Translations under genes and position numbers: made by a program
Shown: one piece after another, positions 1 through 7,972 of the stretch
Numbering within the stretch: position 1 is the stretch's first letter
How the letters are laid out: every line of letters starts with the position of its first letter
Notes under the pieces: model-generated
Databases searched by the model: none
What the model was told of the DNA's origin: nothing
The model's input: only the letters and a program-made list of their open reading frames with translations
NCBI RefSeq assembly: GCF_003286645.3
Contig: NZ_CP127382.2
Span: 1,798,001 to 1,862,000 of the forward strand
DNA from: Aerococcus tenax
Lineage (GTDB): Bacteria > Bacillota > Bacilli > Lactobacillales > Aerococcaceae
Reading direction: 5' to 3'
Length of the DNA stretch: 64,000 bases

Positions 1-1239
1 GAGGCGTTTGCCGTGGCATTTAGGACAAGGGAGTTCCGCCATAAATTGGCGCATGCTTTCCCGGATCATATTGGAAGAGGAGTTGTGGTAGCGGCGTTCC
101 ACATTATTGGCCACCCCTTCAAAACCCATATCCTTGTCGGTGACATTACCAAACTCATTTTGATAGTTAAAGTGGAAAGTTTGGTCGCCGGACCCGTAGA
201 GGAGCAGGTCTTGTTGGTCTTCACTCAGTTCTTCAAAGGGCTTGTCTTGAGGAATATTAAAGGCCTGGCAAGCCTGGTCTAGGAGGGCTGGATAATAACC
301 GGAAGCCTTATTATACCAAGGAACCAGGGCGCCCTCTTCAAGCGACTTGGTCTTATCAGGCACCACGATATCTTCATCTACCTTCATCTTGGAACCGATC
401 CCGTCACACTCTGGACAGCGGCCAAATGGCGCGTTGAAGGAGAAGAGCCGGGGTTCCAATTCCCCCACGGTAAAGCCACAGAGGGGGCAGGCATAGTGCT
501 CGGAGAAGAGAATTTCTTCCCCACCAATAATATCCACCAGGGCATAACCCTCAGTCAGACGCAGGGCAGTTTCTAGGGAGTCAGCCAAACGCGCCCGGAT
601 GCCTTCCTTAATCACCAAACGGTCAATGACCACATCAATGTCATGTTTTTTATTCTTATTGAGTTCGGGCAGGTCTTCCACGTCATACATCTCACCATCA
701 ATACGGACGCGGACATAACCTTGTTGTTGGACCTTTTCCAGGAGCTTCTTGTGTTGGCCCTTCTTGCCGTAGACAATGGGCGCCAGGATCTGGATCCGAG
801 TCCGCTCTTCTAAATTCTTGACCCGGTCAATCATCTGGTCGATGGACTGACTTTGGATCTTGGTCCCGTCATTAGGACAAATCGGATGCCCCACCCGGGC
901 AAAAAGCAGACGCAAATAGTCATTGACCTCAGTAATGGTCCCCACGGTGGAACGCGGGTTACGGTTGGTGGTCTTTTGGTCAATGGAAATCGCCGGACTC
1001 AAACCATCAATGGAATCGACATCCGCCTTCTTAATATTGCCCAAGAATTGGCGGGCAAAAGCTGACAGGGACTCCACATAACGGCGTTGTCCCTCGGCAT
1101 AGAGAGTGTCAAAGGCCAAGGAGGATTTCCCTGAACCGGACAGACCGGTAATGACCACCATCTGATTACGGGGAATAGTTACATCAATATCTTTTAAATT
1201 ATGAGAGCGTGCCCCACGCACGACAATTTCTTCTTTCAA
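1..1239 (-). CDS. uvrA: Excinuclease ABC subunit A, N-terminal part (runs off window)
   Basis: This is the damage-recognition ATPase of nucleotide excision repair, which acts with UvrB and UvrC. Reading the minus strand gives about 413 residues of clear UvrA: a start region reading IVVRGARSHNLKDIDV, the Walker A GLSGSGKSS, and the family segments YAEGQRRYVESLSAFARQFL and TVGTITEVNDYLRLLFAR. The CPLCGF and CPECDG cysteine pairs of the first zinc finger follow, and the window ends just after CPKCHG. The C-terminal half lies outside. I chose the TTG at 1239 because AAGGAAG sits 9 bases upstream; the in-frame GTG at 1248 lies almost on top of that site. Family assignment is certain; the start is likely. 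Confidence 0.96.
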   Translation of the reverse strand, partial: MKEEIVVRGARSHNLKDIDVTIPRNQMVVITGLSGSGKSSLAFDTLYAEGQRRYVESLSAFARQFLGNIKKADVDSIDGLSPAISIDQKTTNRNPRSTVGTITEVNDYLRLLFARVGHPICPNDGTKIQSQSIDQMIDRVKNLEERTRIQILAPIVYGKKGQHKKLLEKVQQQGYVRVRIDGEMYDVEDLPELNKNKKHDIDVVIDRLVIKEGIRARLADSLETALRLTEGYALVDIIGGEEILFSEHYACPLCGFTVGELEPRLFSFNAPFGRCPECDGIGSKMKVDEDIVVPDKTKSLEEGALVPWYNKASGYYPALLDQACQAFNIPQDKPFEELSEDQQDLLLYGSGDQTFHFNYQNEFGNVTDKDMGFEGVANNVERRYHNSSSNMIRESMRQFMAELPCPKCHGKRL

Positions 1240-1465
1240 ATCGGTCACACTTCCTTAATTGCGTGAAAAGGTATTTGCTTTTCTTTTCATTCGCTATTTT
1301 GATACAAACAGGTGTTCTCTTTAATAGTTTATCATAAATCAAGCCCCAAACCTAGTATTGTCGGCTTAACCGCCCCAGGCCGAGATGCACCCTTCATTAT
1401 AACCAGCCAAGAGACGGAATTAAAGCAAAGGACTCTCTTGTATCTCCTAGATGACCTGATCTATT

Positions 1466-2107
1466 CTATTTCTTCCAAAATTCCGAAATCAGCTCAGCTA
1501 ATGCTTTGGGATTGTCGACATTGACTTCATGGCCTGAATTGTTCACCAGGCTGAATTCACTATTTTTAATTCCATCATGAAAGCGTTGGCTGCTCTTGCG
1601 ATTAAATTGATCTTTGTCTCCGCAAATTAATAAGGTCTTACATTCTATTTTTTCTAAATTTGTAGCTATGTTTAAATCTTTCGTTGAGGCTATCAAGCTA
1701 ATGACTTCATACTTGGCTAGACCTAATTTTTCAAAAGTAGTTTTGGGCATGAGTCTAAATACCATTGCCTGGATGTCCATGAGTAATTTGGGTATTTTGT
1801 AGGGAACCCCGATTAAAATTAAGGAATTGACCTTGTTAGGGTAATTTTTGGCATAATCTAAAGCCAGCAGCCCTCCTAAAGAAAGGCCACATAAGTTGAC
1901 CTTGCCAGGATAATTATTGATGTGACTTTCAAACTGATTATAAAGATTTTGGTAAGTATAGGGTCCATTGTTGAGTAATTCAAAGAGATTGGGAACATAA
2001 GTGGTCCAGTTTTCTTCTTTCAAATGCTCTTTCACGTCAGCCCAACTTTTACTGTCTTGACCCAAGCCATGGATTAAAACATTATCTATACTTTTAGCTG
2101 TCTTCAT
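1466..2107 (-). CDS. Alpha/beta hydrolase
   Basis: A 213-residue alpha/beta-hydrolase-fold protein. The oxyanion region HGLGQDSKSW starts near residue 13, the nucleophile elbow is G-L-S-L-G-G with Ser76, a likely acid is Asp164 or Asp166 in CGDKDQF, and the catalytic His is His193 in SGHEV. There is no signal peptide, so it should be cytoplasmic. The start ATG has a GGAGG site 7 bases upstream. It stands alone between uvrA and a toxin-antitoxin remnant, so context gives no substrate; a carboxylesterase or lipase-like role is the most that can be said. Confidence 0.85.
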   Translation of the reverse strand: MKTAKSIDNVLIHGLGQDSKSWADVKEHLKEENWTTYVPNLFELLNNGPYTYQNLYNQFESHINNYPGKVNLCGLSLGGLLALDYAKNYPNKVNSLILIGVPYKIPKLLMDIQAMVFRLMPKTTFEKLGLAKYEVISLIASTKDLNIATNLEKIECKTLLICGDKDQFNRKSSQRFHDGIKNSEFSLVNNSGHEVNVDNPKALAELISEFWKK

Positions 2108-2266
2108 CTATCGCCCTCCGTAAACTTGTTTGTAAGTATTATATAATCTATTATTTCATATCAGCTAACAAAACCAAATATAGACTTAAAATCGGCCTTA
2201 TGATGTATGACAATTATCCTATTTATTGCAATAATATCAATGGGAAACATAAGGAGGGGGAGTATT

Positions 2267-2515
2267 ATGGCGAATAAATTATCCGCTCGCGTCATCAAAA
2301 TGGGTAATAGTCAAGCAATTAGTTTAAGTAAAACTGCTTCCGAACTCGCAAACCTTCACATTGGTGATCAACTGGAATTAAAAATTGAAAATGAAAGTAT
2401 CCAAGTCACCAAGAAAGACAATCATTTGAAAGATAAGATCAGAGCCTTCTACAAAAATGGAGGACTTTATGAAGAAGAATTGATTAATTATGGCAATTCA
2501 GATGAAGAATGGTAA
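2267..2515 (+). CDS. MazE/AbrB-family antitoxin
   Basis: An 82-residue protein with the AbrB/MazE swapped-hairpin DNA-binding domain: ARVIKMGNSQAISLSK followed by a hydrophobic strand pair, the usual MazE N-terminus. The C-terminal tail is acidic, as expected for the toxin-binding segment. The ATG at 2267 is preceded by a strong AAGGAGGGGG; an upstream in-frame start has no comparable site. The stop overlaps the start of a broken mazF-like reading frame, so this was once a MazEF pair. It may now be an orphan antitoxin or DNA-binding protein. Confidence 0.8.
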   Translation: MANKLSARVIKMGNSQAISLSKTASELANLHIGDQLELKIENESIQVTKKDNHLKDKIRAFYKNGGLYEEELINYGNSDEEW

Positions 2516-2600
2516 AACAATTTATATGCCGTCAATAAAATTAGACCCTATCCGTGGTCGTGAAAAAGGAATTATAAGATTTGGTGTTGATGAGAGGATA
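2509..2600 (+). pseudogene. mazF toxin remnant, frameshifted and truncated
   Basis: The ATG at 2509 overlaps the mazE stop and reads MVKQ, the usual MazF start, but hits a stop after ten codons (2536-2538). A second frame then reads TIYMPSIKLDPIRGREKG (about 2517-2570), which resembles the MazF segment around D-I-Y-x-x-x-x-D-P-x-x-G-x-E-x-x-G. After that nothing MazF-like remains. I infer an indel near 2515-2520 plus loss of the rest. The 85-codon open frame at 2490-2747 is this remnant plus unrelated sequence, not a gene. Confidence 0.6.
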
Positions 2601-2780
2601 CAAGCCTTCATCGACACCTTTTTTAATGTACAAAAGAAGCCAGGACGCTTAATCCCAACATCTACCATGATTTACCTTTTTCTTCTAATTTTTAATCCAT
2701 TTCAACAATATCGGCTGCGCCCATGCCACCACAAAAAAAGCCGCTGACTTTCGCCAGCGACTCTAGTGAATTTGACTGCT

Positions 2781-2939
2781 GTCACAGTCTATTGAAAACG
2801 TGTTCCAGTCACACTCTACTCAAACGTGTTCCAGTCACAGGACGAACGTCCGCTTCAAAAACTGGTAACGCTCAGCTTCACTGAGCTTATACCAGTTTTC
2901 TCCAGCGGTTTCGTCCTTTATTGTGACTGTCACACTCTA
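2781..2939. repeat. Structured intergenic repeat, copy a
   Basis: Bounded by words of the form GTCACACTCTA at 2781-2791 (one mismatch), 2809-2819 and 2929-2939. Outer arms GTCACAGGACGAACGTCC (from 2834) and GGTTTCGTCC..TTGTGACTG (2908-2929) pair. Inside lies CTTCAAAAA, a hairpin around CTCAGCTTCACTGAG, then TTTTCTCCAGC. The last three bases of the right word are the stop codon (minus strand TAG) of the phosphatase gene. There is no U-tract, so it is not a plain terminator. Copies b-g share this plan. Confidence 0.8.
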
Positions 2940-4829
2940 CTTCTCTTTCTTAATCCCGTAAGAGTCAACTAATTCAACGGTCCGTTCTTCCCCTTCATGA
3001 AGGTTTCCGCTCATTTCATAGAATTCAATTAAGAATTCATCTTCGGTGACGGTATAAACCGCGAAGTTTTGATTTTGAGATTGACGGTAGTTTTCGTGTT
3101 TGTGGTCGAATTTTGGTGAGTCATCGGGTTGCTTAGCCACATCGAAGAGACCGTTCCAAAGTTCCACATCGTCTTCAGTCATCCAATCTAATTTAGGACG
3201 AACCTTGTGGACATGGTCAGCACCCTTCATATAGATGGCGTCATAAGCCTTGGTCCCTGAGGTATTCGGGATAATGTAGGTGACGCCTTCTGGGTTCACG
3301 TGGTATTCTACCCCATCTTTTTCGACTTTTTCGGTGTCTTCAACTTCCCCGTAAGAGAAGTTATCGGAGGTGTAAACCAAAGACTTGGTCCGGGTTAAGT
3401 TGTGGTCGTGACCTTGGAGAACCACATCGACATCGAGTTCGTCCGCTAATTTAGCGAATTCTTCCCGGGTCACTTGCACATCCTCATCTTGAAGAGCGTG
3501 GTAGGAAGCTGAGTAGATGGGTTTATGGTAGGCTAGGATGATCCAGTTAGCTCCTGCATCACGAGCTGCTTGGATATCTTGCTTGGCCCATTCCATCTGT
3601 TCCTTACCAATGGCGCCTTGTTCAGGATTATCTTCCGATTCCTTGTTGTCATTGGTGTTTAGGACCACAAAGTGAGCGCCGTTGTAGTCGTAGGAATAGT
3701 AGGAGCCCCCGGTCATAGCATCGTTAGTAATTGGCACATTGGTATGTTCGTTGAAGGCAGTTAAGTCCTTTTCGTCCCCTAGAACCGTGTATTCATCGTG
3801 GTTACCTGGGGTGTAGGCATGGGGTAAGTGGAGGTTTTGGTCTTGGGACATGTCCAAGTTGTCTACCCACTCATCTTCCACTTCGGCCACTTCTACAAAG
3901 TCCCCGGTATGGAGGGCAAAGTCAGCGTCAGGAGCCACTTCTAAAGCATGGGAAAGGGTGTCTGCCCCGTAAGCCGCCTCGTTATTAACATTGGCATTCC
4001 AGTAAGCATTTTGGGTATCGGTATAGTGGATGAATTGGAAAGGCTCGCCCTTTTCACCAGAGGTTCTAAAGGATCCAGTCTTAGAATAGCCGCCCTCGTC
4101 AGAACCCACTTGGTAGTAATATTGGGTGTCGGGCTCAAGGTCATCCGCTTCGGCCTTGTAGGAGTATTCGGTCACATCTTGGAGTTCCAAATAACCTAAG
4201 GAGCTCCCTTCAGAAGTCCATTCGGTATTGTCGGTTGTGATTTGTTCGTCGGTGAAGTAACCTTCAACTTCTTCCGGTTTACCGTTCTCATCGACAATGA
4301 AATTGCCGTCTTCATCTTTTTTCGCCGCCGCATAAATATAGTAGCCATCCTTGTCGCGCTCAGCGTATTCAGAAGTCACTTCGGTCGCTTCTGCAGCGAA
4401 TTCAACTGGATCGGACATATCTTCAGACTTGGATACTTTCACCTTGGCATCTGGCATTTTGTCGGTGGTATACCAGTTAAAACCCATGGCATCCGTGGTT
4501 TCTTCCAGGAGGTTGGTGGCAATCCGGTTAGGTTCATTATTAACGGGAACAGGCGCCACTTCGGGTTTGTCGTCTTGGAGTTCAATTAAATCCAAGCCAT
4601 TCTCTTCGCCATAGACCGGGTCAACTTCCTCAGCCTCTTCACCTTCTTTAGAATTTTTGGATTCCTTAGCGCTTTCTTGCGAACTATTATCCCCTGAAGC
4701 CACGCTCTCTTCGACTGCACTATCGGCCGAAGCATTATCGCTGTTCTCATTCGTTTCAGCGCAGGCCCCCAAGACAAAAATCGAGGTCAGCAAGAGCCCC
4801 ACTTTCTTGATACGATCATCCCAATGCAT
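2937..4829 (-). CDS. Lipoprotein metallophosphoesterase, purple acid phosphatase-like
   Basis: A 630-residue exported phosphoesterase. A signal peptide ends in a lipobox VLGAC (Cys23), followed by a long acidic, Ser/Glu-rich linker, so it should be anchored to the outer face of the membrane. A fibronectin-like N-terminal domain as in purple acid phosphatases spans roughly residues 100-255. The calcineurin-type domain follows with YTDTQ (Asp271), HTGDFVE, GNHDE (about 342-346), AYHKP and GHDH (473-476), so the metal ligands are present. The ATG at 4829 is chosen because AAAGGAG lies upstream of it; an ATG at 4850 would precede that site. Likely it releases phosphate from organic phosphates outside the cell; the substrate is unknown. 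Its stop codon is part of repeat copy a. Confidence 0.9.
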   Translation of the reverse strand: MHWDDRIKKVGLLLTSIFVLGACAETNENSDNASADSAVEESVASGDNSSQESAKESKNSKEGEEAEEVDPVYGEENGLDLIELQDDKPEVAPVPVNNEPNRIATNLLEETTDAMGFNWYTTDKMPDAKVKVSKSEDMSDPVEFAAEATEVTSEYAERDKDGYYIYAAAKKDEDGNFIVDENGKPEEVEGYFTDEQITTDNTEWTSEGSSLGYLELQDVTEYSYKAEADDLEPDTQYYYQVGSDEGGYSKTGSFRTSGEKGEPFQFIHYTDTQNAYWNANVNNEAAYGADTLSHALEVAPDADFALHTGDFVEVAEVEDEWVDNLDMSQDQNLHLPHAYTPGNHDEYTVLGDEKDLTAFNEHTNVPITNDAMTGGSYYSYDYNGAHFVVLNTNDNKESEDNPEQGAIGKEQMEWAKQDIQAARDAGANWIILAYHKPIYSASYHALQDEDVQVTREEFAKLADELDVDVVLQGHDHNLTRTKSLVYTSDNFSYGEVEDTEKVEKDGVEYHVNPEGVTYIIPNTSGTKAYDAIYMKGADHVHKVRPKLDWMTEDDVELWNGLFDVAKQPDDSPKFDHKHENYRQSQNQNFAVYTVTEDEFLIEFYEMSGNLHEGEERTVELVDSYGIKKEK

Positions 4830-5020
4830 ACGGTCAGTATCTCCTTTCAAAATATCATTTTTACTTTAAGTAAATCCAACTTGTTCTCACTATAGCAAAG
4901 CATTGTAAAAAAGCTGTAAATTTATCGTAAGTTTTAAGTAAAAGTGAAATTATGGTGATAAGACCGAATAATACTGTTGTTTCTATTAATAAAGTTCATC
5001 AATTTATATCATTGAGATAA

Positions 5021-5055
5021 TAAAAAAGCCTATAACTTTTCGTCATAGACTCTTT
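5021..5055 (-). terminator. Terminator of the 55-residue small gene
   Basis: On the minus strand AGTCTATGAC and GTTATAGGCT pair around GAAAA and are followed by a run of T. It lies just downstream of the small gene ending at 5063. Confidence 0.75.
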
Positions 5056-5062
5056 AAGGAGA

Positions 5063-5230
5063 TTATTCATCAATTAAATCACGATAAAAATGATCGACAA
5101 TGACCTGGCCTTTTTCGTCATAGAGGTCTTGATCAGCGGTTTTTAGATAGTCAATCAAAGTAAGAAGATTCTGCAGCTGCCCTTCATTTAAATGGTTCAA
5201 TTCGTTTTTAACCTTATCGAGAGTAGTCAT
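5063..5230 (-). CDS. Small hypothetical protein (55 residues)
   Basis: An unrecognised 55-residue soluble protein, starting MTTLDKVKNELNHLNEGQLQ and ending in FYRDLIDE. It is Leu/Asp/Asn-rich and predicted largely helical. Support for a real gene: AAGGAG seven bases before the ATG, an intrinsic terminator just after the stop, and a start facing the padR promoter region. It has no cysteines and no membrane segment. The function is unknown; a small regulator or antitoxin-like protein would fit but nothing shows it. Confidence 0.65.
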   Translation of the reverse strand: MTTLDKVKNELNHLNEGQLQNLLTLIDYLKTADQDLYDEKGQVIVDHFYRDLIDE

Positions 5231-5350
5231 GAAATCACTCCTTAATTATCAATAATTCGCTCATTCAATCATAAAACTTTCCTCCTCATTATAACATAGT
5301 GCACCGATTAATCGATAATATGAGATGAGCAAGAATTGACTTTCTAACTA

Positions 5351-5379
5351 TTGTGCAATGCAAGCTAGTGTGCTATACT
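5351..5379 (+). promoter_or_regulatory. Probable sigma-A promoter of the padR operon
   Basis: TTGTGC and TATACT are separated by 17 bases, upstream of the padR start. Related words GCAATGCAAG (about 5354) and GCATTGCAAG (about 5399) flank the promoter and could be PadR half-sites for autoregulation; that is inference. Confidence 0.5.
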
Positions 5380-5446
5380 TTACTTGAAGAGGTACTAGGC
5401 ATTGCAAGATACTAATTGAATTAAAATAGTGAGGGGAGTTGTCCAT

Positions 5447-5758
5447 GTGAACAGTCAATTAAAAAAAGGCGTCCTAGAGATGCTGGTCCTCCAGCAGTTA
5501 CGAGAGCGGGATTGCTACGGCTATGAATTGGTCCAAGAAATCTCTGAACATATTGCGATTTCTGAAGGCACCATCTACCCACTCCTACGCCGCCTCAACA
5601 AAGAAGCCCTGGTAACAACTTATCTGAAGGAATCCGAATCAGGTCCGCCCCGGAAGTACTACAAAATTTCCAGCCAGGGTTTGGCCACGCTCCAAAAACA
5701 GATCGCGGAATGGCAAACTTTCGTCCAAAGAGTCAATGCCATCCTTGAAGGAGGTTAG
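5447..5758 (+). CDS. PadR-family transcriptional regulator
   Basis: A 103-residue winged-helix repressor of the PadR family. KKGVLEMLVLQQL begins helix 1, YGYELVQEI is the family hallmark, and the recognition segment is EGTIYPLLRRL followed by the wing and GPPRKYYKI. The GTG at 5447 is chosen because AGGGGAG lies 8 bases before it; the in-frame GTG at 5429 overlaps that site. It is the first gene of a three-gene operon with a HAAS/DUF1700 membrane protein and a DUF4097 protein. In related operons PadR proteins repress their own operon and respond to envelope stress or small ligands. Confidence 0.93.
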   Translation: MNSQLKKGVLEMLVLQQLRERDCYGYELVQEISEHIAISEGTIYPLLRRLNKEALVTTYLKESESGPPRKYYKISSQGLATLQKQIAEWQTFVQRVNAILEGG

Positions 5759-5761
5759 CTC

Positions 5762-6373
5762 ATGAAAAAAGAAGAATTTATTGACTTACTACGTTTCTAC
5801 TTACATAAACTGCCCAATTCAGTCATTAATGATATTCTGAGTGACTACCAGGAACATTTCCAAATCGCTATGAATCAAGGCAAGTCGGAAGAAGAAATCT
5901 GCCAGGAACTGGGCAGTCCCAAGCAAATCGCCAAGGAATACTTAGACAATGAGCGGGTCTTTATCGATGAACGTCCACCAAAAGAGCCCACTAGCCACAA
6001 GACCCGGCGCAATCTCTTAATCGCCCTCTTGGTGATCGTCTGCCTGCCCTTGATTTTAGGTGTACTCTTAGGTCTAGGCGGAGGGTTCCTGGGACTACTC
6101 ACCGGCTTTCTGGCCCTGGTTTTTACCATTTTTGTGGTCGCTATCACCCTGCTAGCCAGCCTAGTTAACCCCCAAGCCTTTATCAGTGGACCCATCCAAC
6201 TGGGCTTATTGAATGAGCTCCATCCCTTAACCAAGGTTTTTGCGGTAATCTTCTGCTTCTGTATAGCGATCATTATCATCTACCTAGTCTTTAGGCTGAT
6301 TAAGGGCTGCTGGAATCTGATCAAGAAAACGTGGTATGCCATTCAATGGCGGCGCAAACGAGGTGATTACTAA
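5762..6373 (+). CDS. DUF1700 (HAAS domain) membrane protein
   Basis: A 203-residue protein with an N-terminal HAAS signalling domain (residues 1-65; FIDLLRFYLHKLP, then DYQEHFQIA and EEEICQELGSPKQIAKEYL). About three hydrophobic membrane segments follow (roughly 85-105, 107-130 and 155-180) and a basic tail. It starts three bases after the padR stop, and its TAA overlaps the next ATG (TAATG), so translation is coupled. HAAS-domain proteins accompany PadR regulators and DUF4097 proteins. Its biochemical role is not known; a membrane sensor or regulator is likely. Confidence 0.9.
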   Translation: MKKEEFIDLLRFYLHKLPNSVINDILSDYQEHFQIAMNQGKSEEEICQELGSPKQIAKEYLDNERVFIDERPPKEPTSHKTRRNLLIALLVIVCLPLILGVLLGLGGGFLGLLTGFLALVFTIFVVAITLLASLVNPQAFISGPIQLGLLNELHPLTKVFAVIFCFCIAIIIIYLVFRLIKGCWNLIKKTWYAIQWRRKRGDY

Positions 6374-7200
6374 TGAAGAAACAAGGCAATACTGTCGTTC
6401 GTAGTATCTGGACCCTCTGTGGGGTCGCTTTTCTAGCCCTGGTTTTAGGATTAATGTCCTTCTTTTACTTTGATTATGACCATATCGTCAGTGAAATCCA
6501 AGCCTACCAGGTCGAACAAAACGCTGACCACCGCCAATTGGTCTATGAAAAGAACTTTGACACGAGCTTTGATCTGATGGAAATCGATATTAAAGACCAC
6601 AGTGAAATCGAAGTCATCCCTGCCGACACCTATTCCATCAAGATCTGGGACGTTAAAGGCGAGGACTTGAATAATGAGGAAATTCCTAATGATACCAAGT
6701 TCTTCGATGTCCAAGATGATGGGGCCTTCTTAAAAATTAATGAGAAGATTCTTGGTACCGGTCAATTCCGTCGCCACCCCATCCGCATCCAAATTGCCGG
6801 ACCGGACTTCTCCCAAAGTCGTCTTAACGCCAGCGGGAACTATGCTGATCTCAGTCTCAACCAAGCCCTCAAGGACCTCTATTGGGAAGTTTACGACGGC
6901 CAAGTCACCATCAAGAGTCCATCCACCTTTCCTATGACCTTTAGTGGCGACGATGTGGCAATAGATATGACGGTCGACGAGGCCAATGCGACCTTGTCCT
7001 TCAACCACGGTTATTCCCAAGCAACCATTAATGGGCGAAGCTTGGAAATCCCAGCAAGTCAAGACCTTGACGACTTGGCTACTGAAGAACGCACCAGTCA
7101 GCCTGACCAACCCTTTGTCCACCAAATTGGTGAGGGACGCGACCCTATCCACTTCAATGGTGAAGATAACACGGTGAGTGTCCGCTACCCAGAAAACTAA
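6373..7200 (+). CDS. DUF4097-family beta-repeat protein
   Basis: A 275-residue protein with one N-terminal membrane segment (about residues 11-30) and a largely beta-strand outer domain. Asp/Ser/Asn-rich repeated strands (LMEIDIKDHSEIEVIP, IRIQIAGPDFSQSRLNASGN, LSFNHGYSQATINGRSL) are typical of the DUF4097 adhesin-like beta-helix. It is the third gene of the padR operon and is translationally coupled to the DUF1700 gene. The likely location is the outer face of the membrane, with a role in envelope stress or surface signalling; the mechanism is unknown. A strong terminator follows. Confidence 0.88.
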   Translation: MKKQGNTVVRSIWTLCGVAFLALVLGLMSFFYFDYDHIVSEIQAYQVEQNADHRQLVYEKNFDTSFDLMEIDIKDHSEIEVIPADTYSIKIWDVKGEDLNNEEIPNDTKFFDVQDDGAFLKINEKILGTGQFRRHPIRIQIAGPDFSQSRLNASGNYADLSLNQALKDLYWEVYDGQVTIKSPSTFPMTFSGDDVAIDMTVDEANATLSFNHGYSQATINGRSLEIPASQDLDDLATEERTSQPDQPFVHQIGEGRDPIHFNGEDNTVSVRYPEN

Positions 7201-7214
7201 ATCCCCCTAGAAAA

Positions 7215-7260
7215 ACAAACAAGCCCAGGAGTTAATCAAAAGCTCCCGGGCTTGTTTTGT
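7215..7260 (+). terminator. Terminator after padR operon, probably bidirectional
   Basis: ACAAGCCCAGGAG pairs with CTCCCGGGCTTGT around an 11-base loop, followed by TTTTGT. The A-rich left side could also serve the minus-strand tautomerase gene. Confidence 0.85.
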
Positions 7261-7270
7261 AAGTTGGTGG

Positions 7271-7438
7271 TTAATTATTGTTGTAGTAGTCGCCTTTTTT
7301 CATATCGTTGAAGATCACGTGGACATGGTCTTTAGGAGTCTTGGCGTGCTTAGAGATACTTTCAGTGATTTCCTTAGCAATGGCCGCCTTGACTTCCTGG
7401 GACCGTCCTTCGATAAGTTGAATGTTTACAACTGGCAT
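7271..7438 (-). CDS. 4-oxalocrotonate tautomerase family enzyme
   Basis: A 55-residue protein of the 4-OT/tautomerase family. It starts M-P-V-V-N-I-Q-L-I-E-G-R, so processing exposes the catalytic N-terminal proline, and the conserved Arg of EGR is present. The remainder (KAAIAKEITESISKHAKTP, HVHVIFNDM) follows the usual beta-alpha-beta plan. GAGGAGG sits just upstream of the ATG. In Firmicutes these single-gene tautomerases have no assigned physiological substrate. It is monocistronic, with the shared terminator at 7215-7260. Confidence 0.92.
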   Translation of the reverse strand: MPVVNIQLIEGRSQEVKAAIAKEITESISKHAKTPKDHVHVIFNDMKKGDYYNNN

Positions 7439-7551
7439 AGCTAAAACCTCCTCATAAGAATTTAATTTAAATTATACCTTAAAAGAAGAAAAGCGATCAA
7501 TCCAAGAAGAGATTTTTTCTCGAACTGATAACTAAAAAATTTGATGTGACT

Positions 7552-7731
7552 GTCGCACTCTATCCAAATCTGCTCCGGGTGCAGATCGATCTCCACTTCA
7601 CTAAAGAGCAAGAAATTCTTTTCAAGAATTTTTGCTCTTTAGCTCCAGTTGCTATAGCTGTAGGAAGCAAAGCAACGTACAGATATAGTATGCGTAGCTC
7701 TATCGATCTTTGGCGCACCCGTCGCACTCTA
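7552..7731. repeat. Structured intergenic repeat, copy b (longest)
   Basis: Bounded by GTCGCACTCTA words at 7552-7562 and 7721-7731. The left flank is CCAAATCTGCTCC. The arms GGGTGCAGATCGAT and ATCGATCTTTGGCGCACCC pair. The inner part starts CTTCACTAAAGAG and holds a hairpin AAAGAGCAAGAAATTCTT..TTTTGCTCTTT, then an extra stretch (7650-7700) absent from the other copies. Confidence 0.7.
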
Positions 7732-7830
7732 TAGTTGAGCTCGGTCGCCAGACTTGAAGTTGCTTCAGAAAATTCCAAGGCACAGCTTTCCTGTGCTTGT
7801 GGTATTTTCCTCCAGCAATTCAAGTCTCTG
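7721..7830. repeat. Structured intergenic repeat, copy c
   Basis: It shares the word at 7721-7731 with copy b and ends in a degenerate GTCCTCACATCC. The left flank is TAGTTGAGCTCGG. The arms CAGACTTGAAGTTGCT and AGCAATTCAAGTCTCTG pair. The inner part is CTTCAGAAAATTCC, a GGCACAGC..CTGTGC hairpin, then TTTTCCTCCAGC. Confidence 0.75.
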
Positions 7831-7851
7831 ACGGCGTCCTCACATCCTTTT

Positions 7852-7972
7852 CAAACGTGTTCCAAGCGCAAGGCAAGCGTCCATTTCAGAAAATGACGAC
7901 AAATTCTCTTTGAGAATTTTTACGTCTTTTTCTTCCAATGGTCTTGCCTTCTTGCGCGCATGTCACACTCTA
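7852..7972. repeat. Structured intergenic repeat, copy d
   Basis: The left flank is CAAACGTGTTCC; the right word GTCACACTCTA is at 7962-7972. The arms GCGCAAGGCAAGCGTCCATT and AATGGTCTTGCCTTCTTGCG pair with a few bulges. The inner part is TTTCAGAAAATGACG, then an AAATTCTCTTTGAGAATTT hairpin, then CGTC and TTTTTCTTCCA. Confidence 0.75.

Noticed and set aside
2490..2747. 85-codon open frame overlapping mazE
   Set aside because: Only its first part resembles MazF and it has no ribosome site of its own; the rest is unlike any protein and runs towards the repeat region. Treated as a mazF remnant.
3941..4777. Open frames on both strands inside the phosphatase gene
   Set aside because: Shadows of a well-supported coding frame; no ribosome sites and no recognisable domains.
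7546..7823. Open frames within the repeat cluster (both strands)
   Set aside because: They lie wholly inside inverted repeats, lack ribosome sites and read as low-information sequence.
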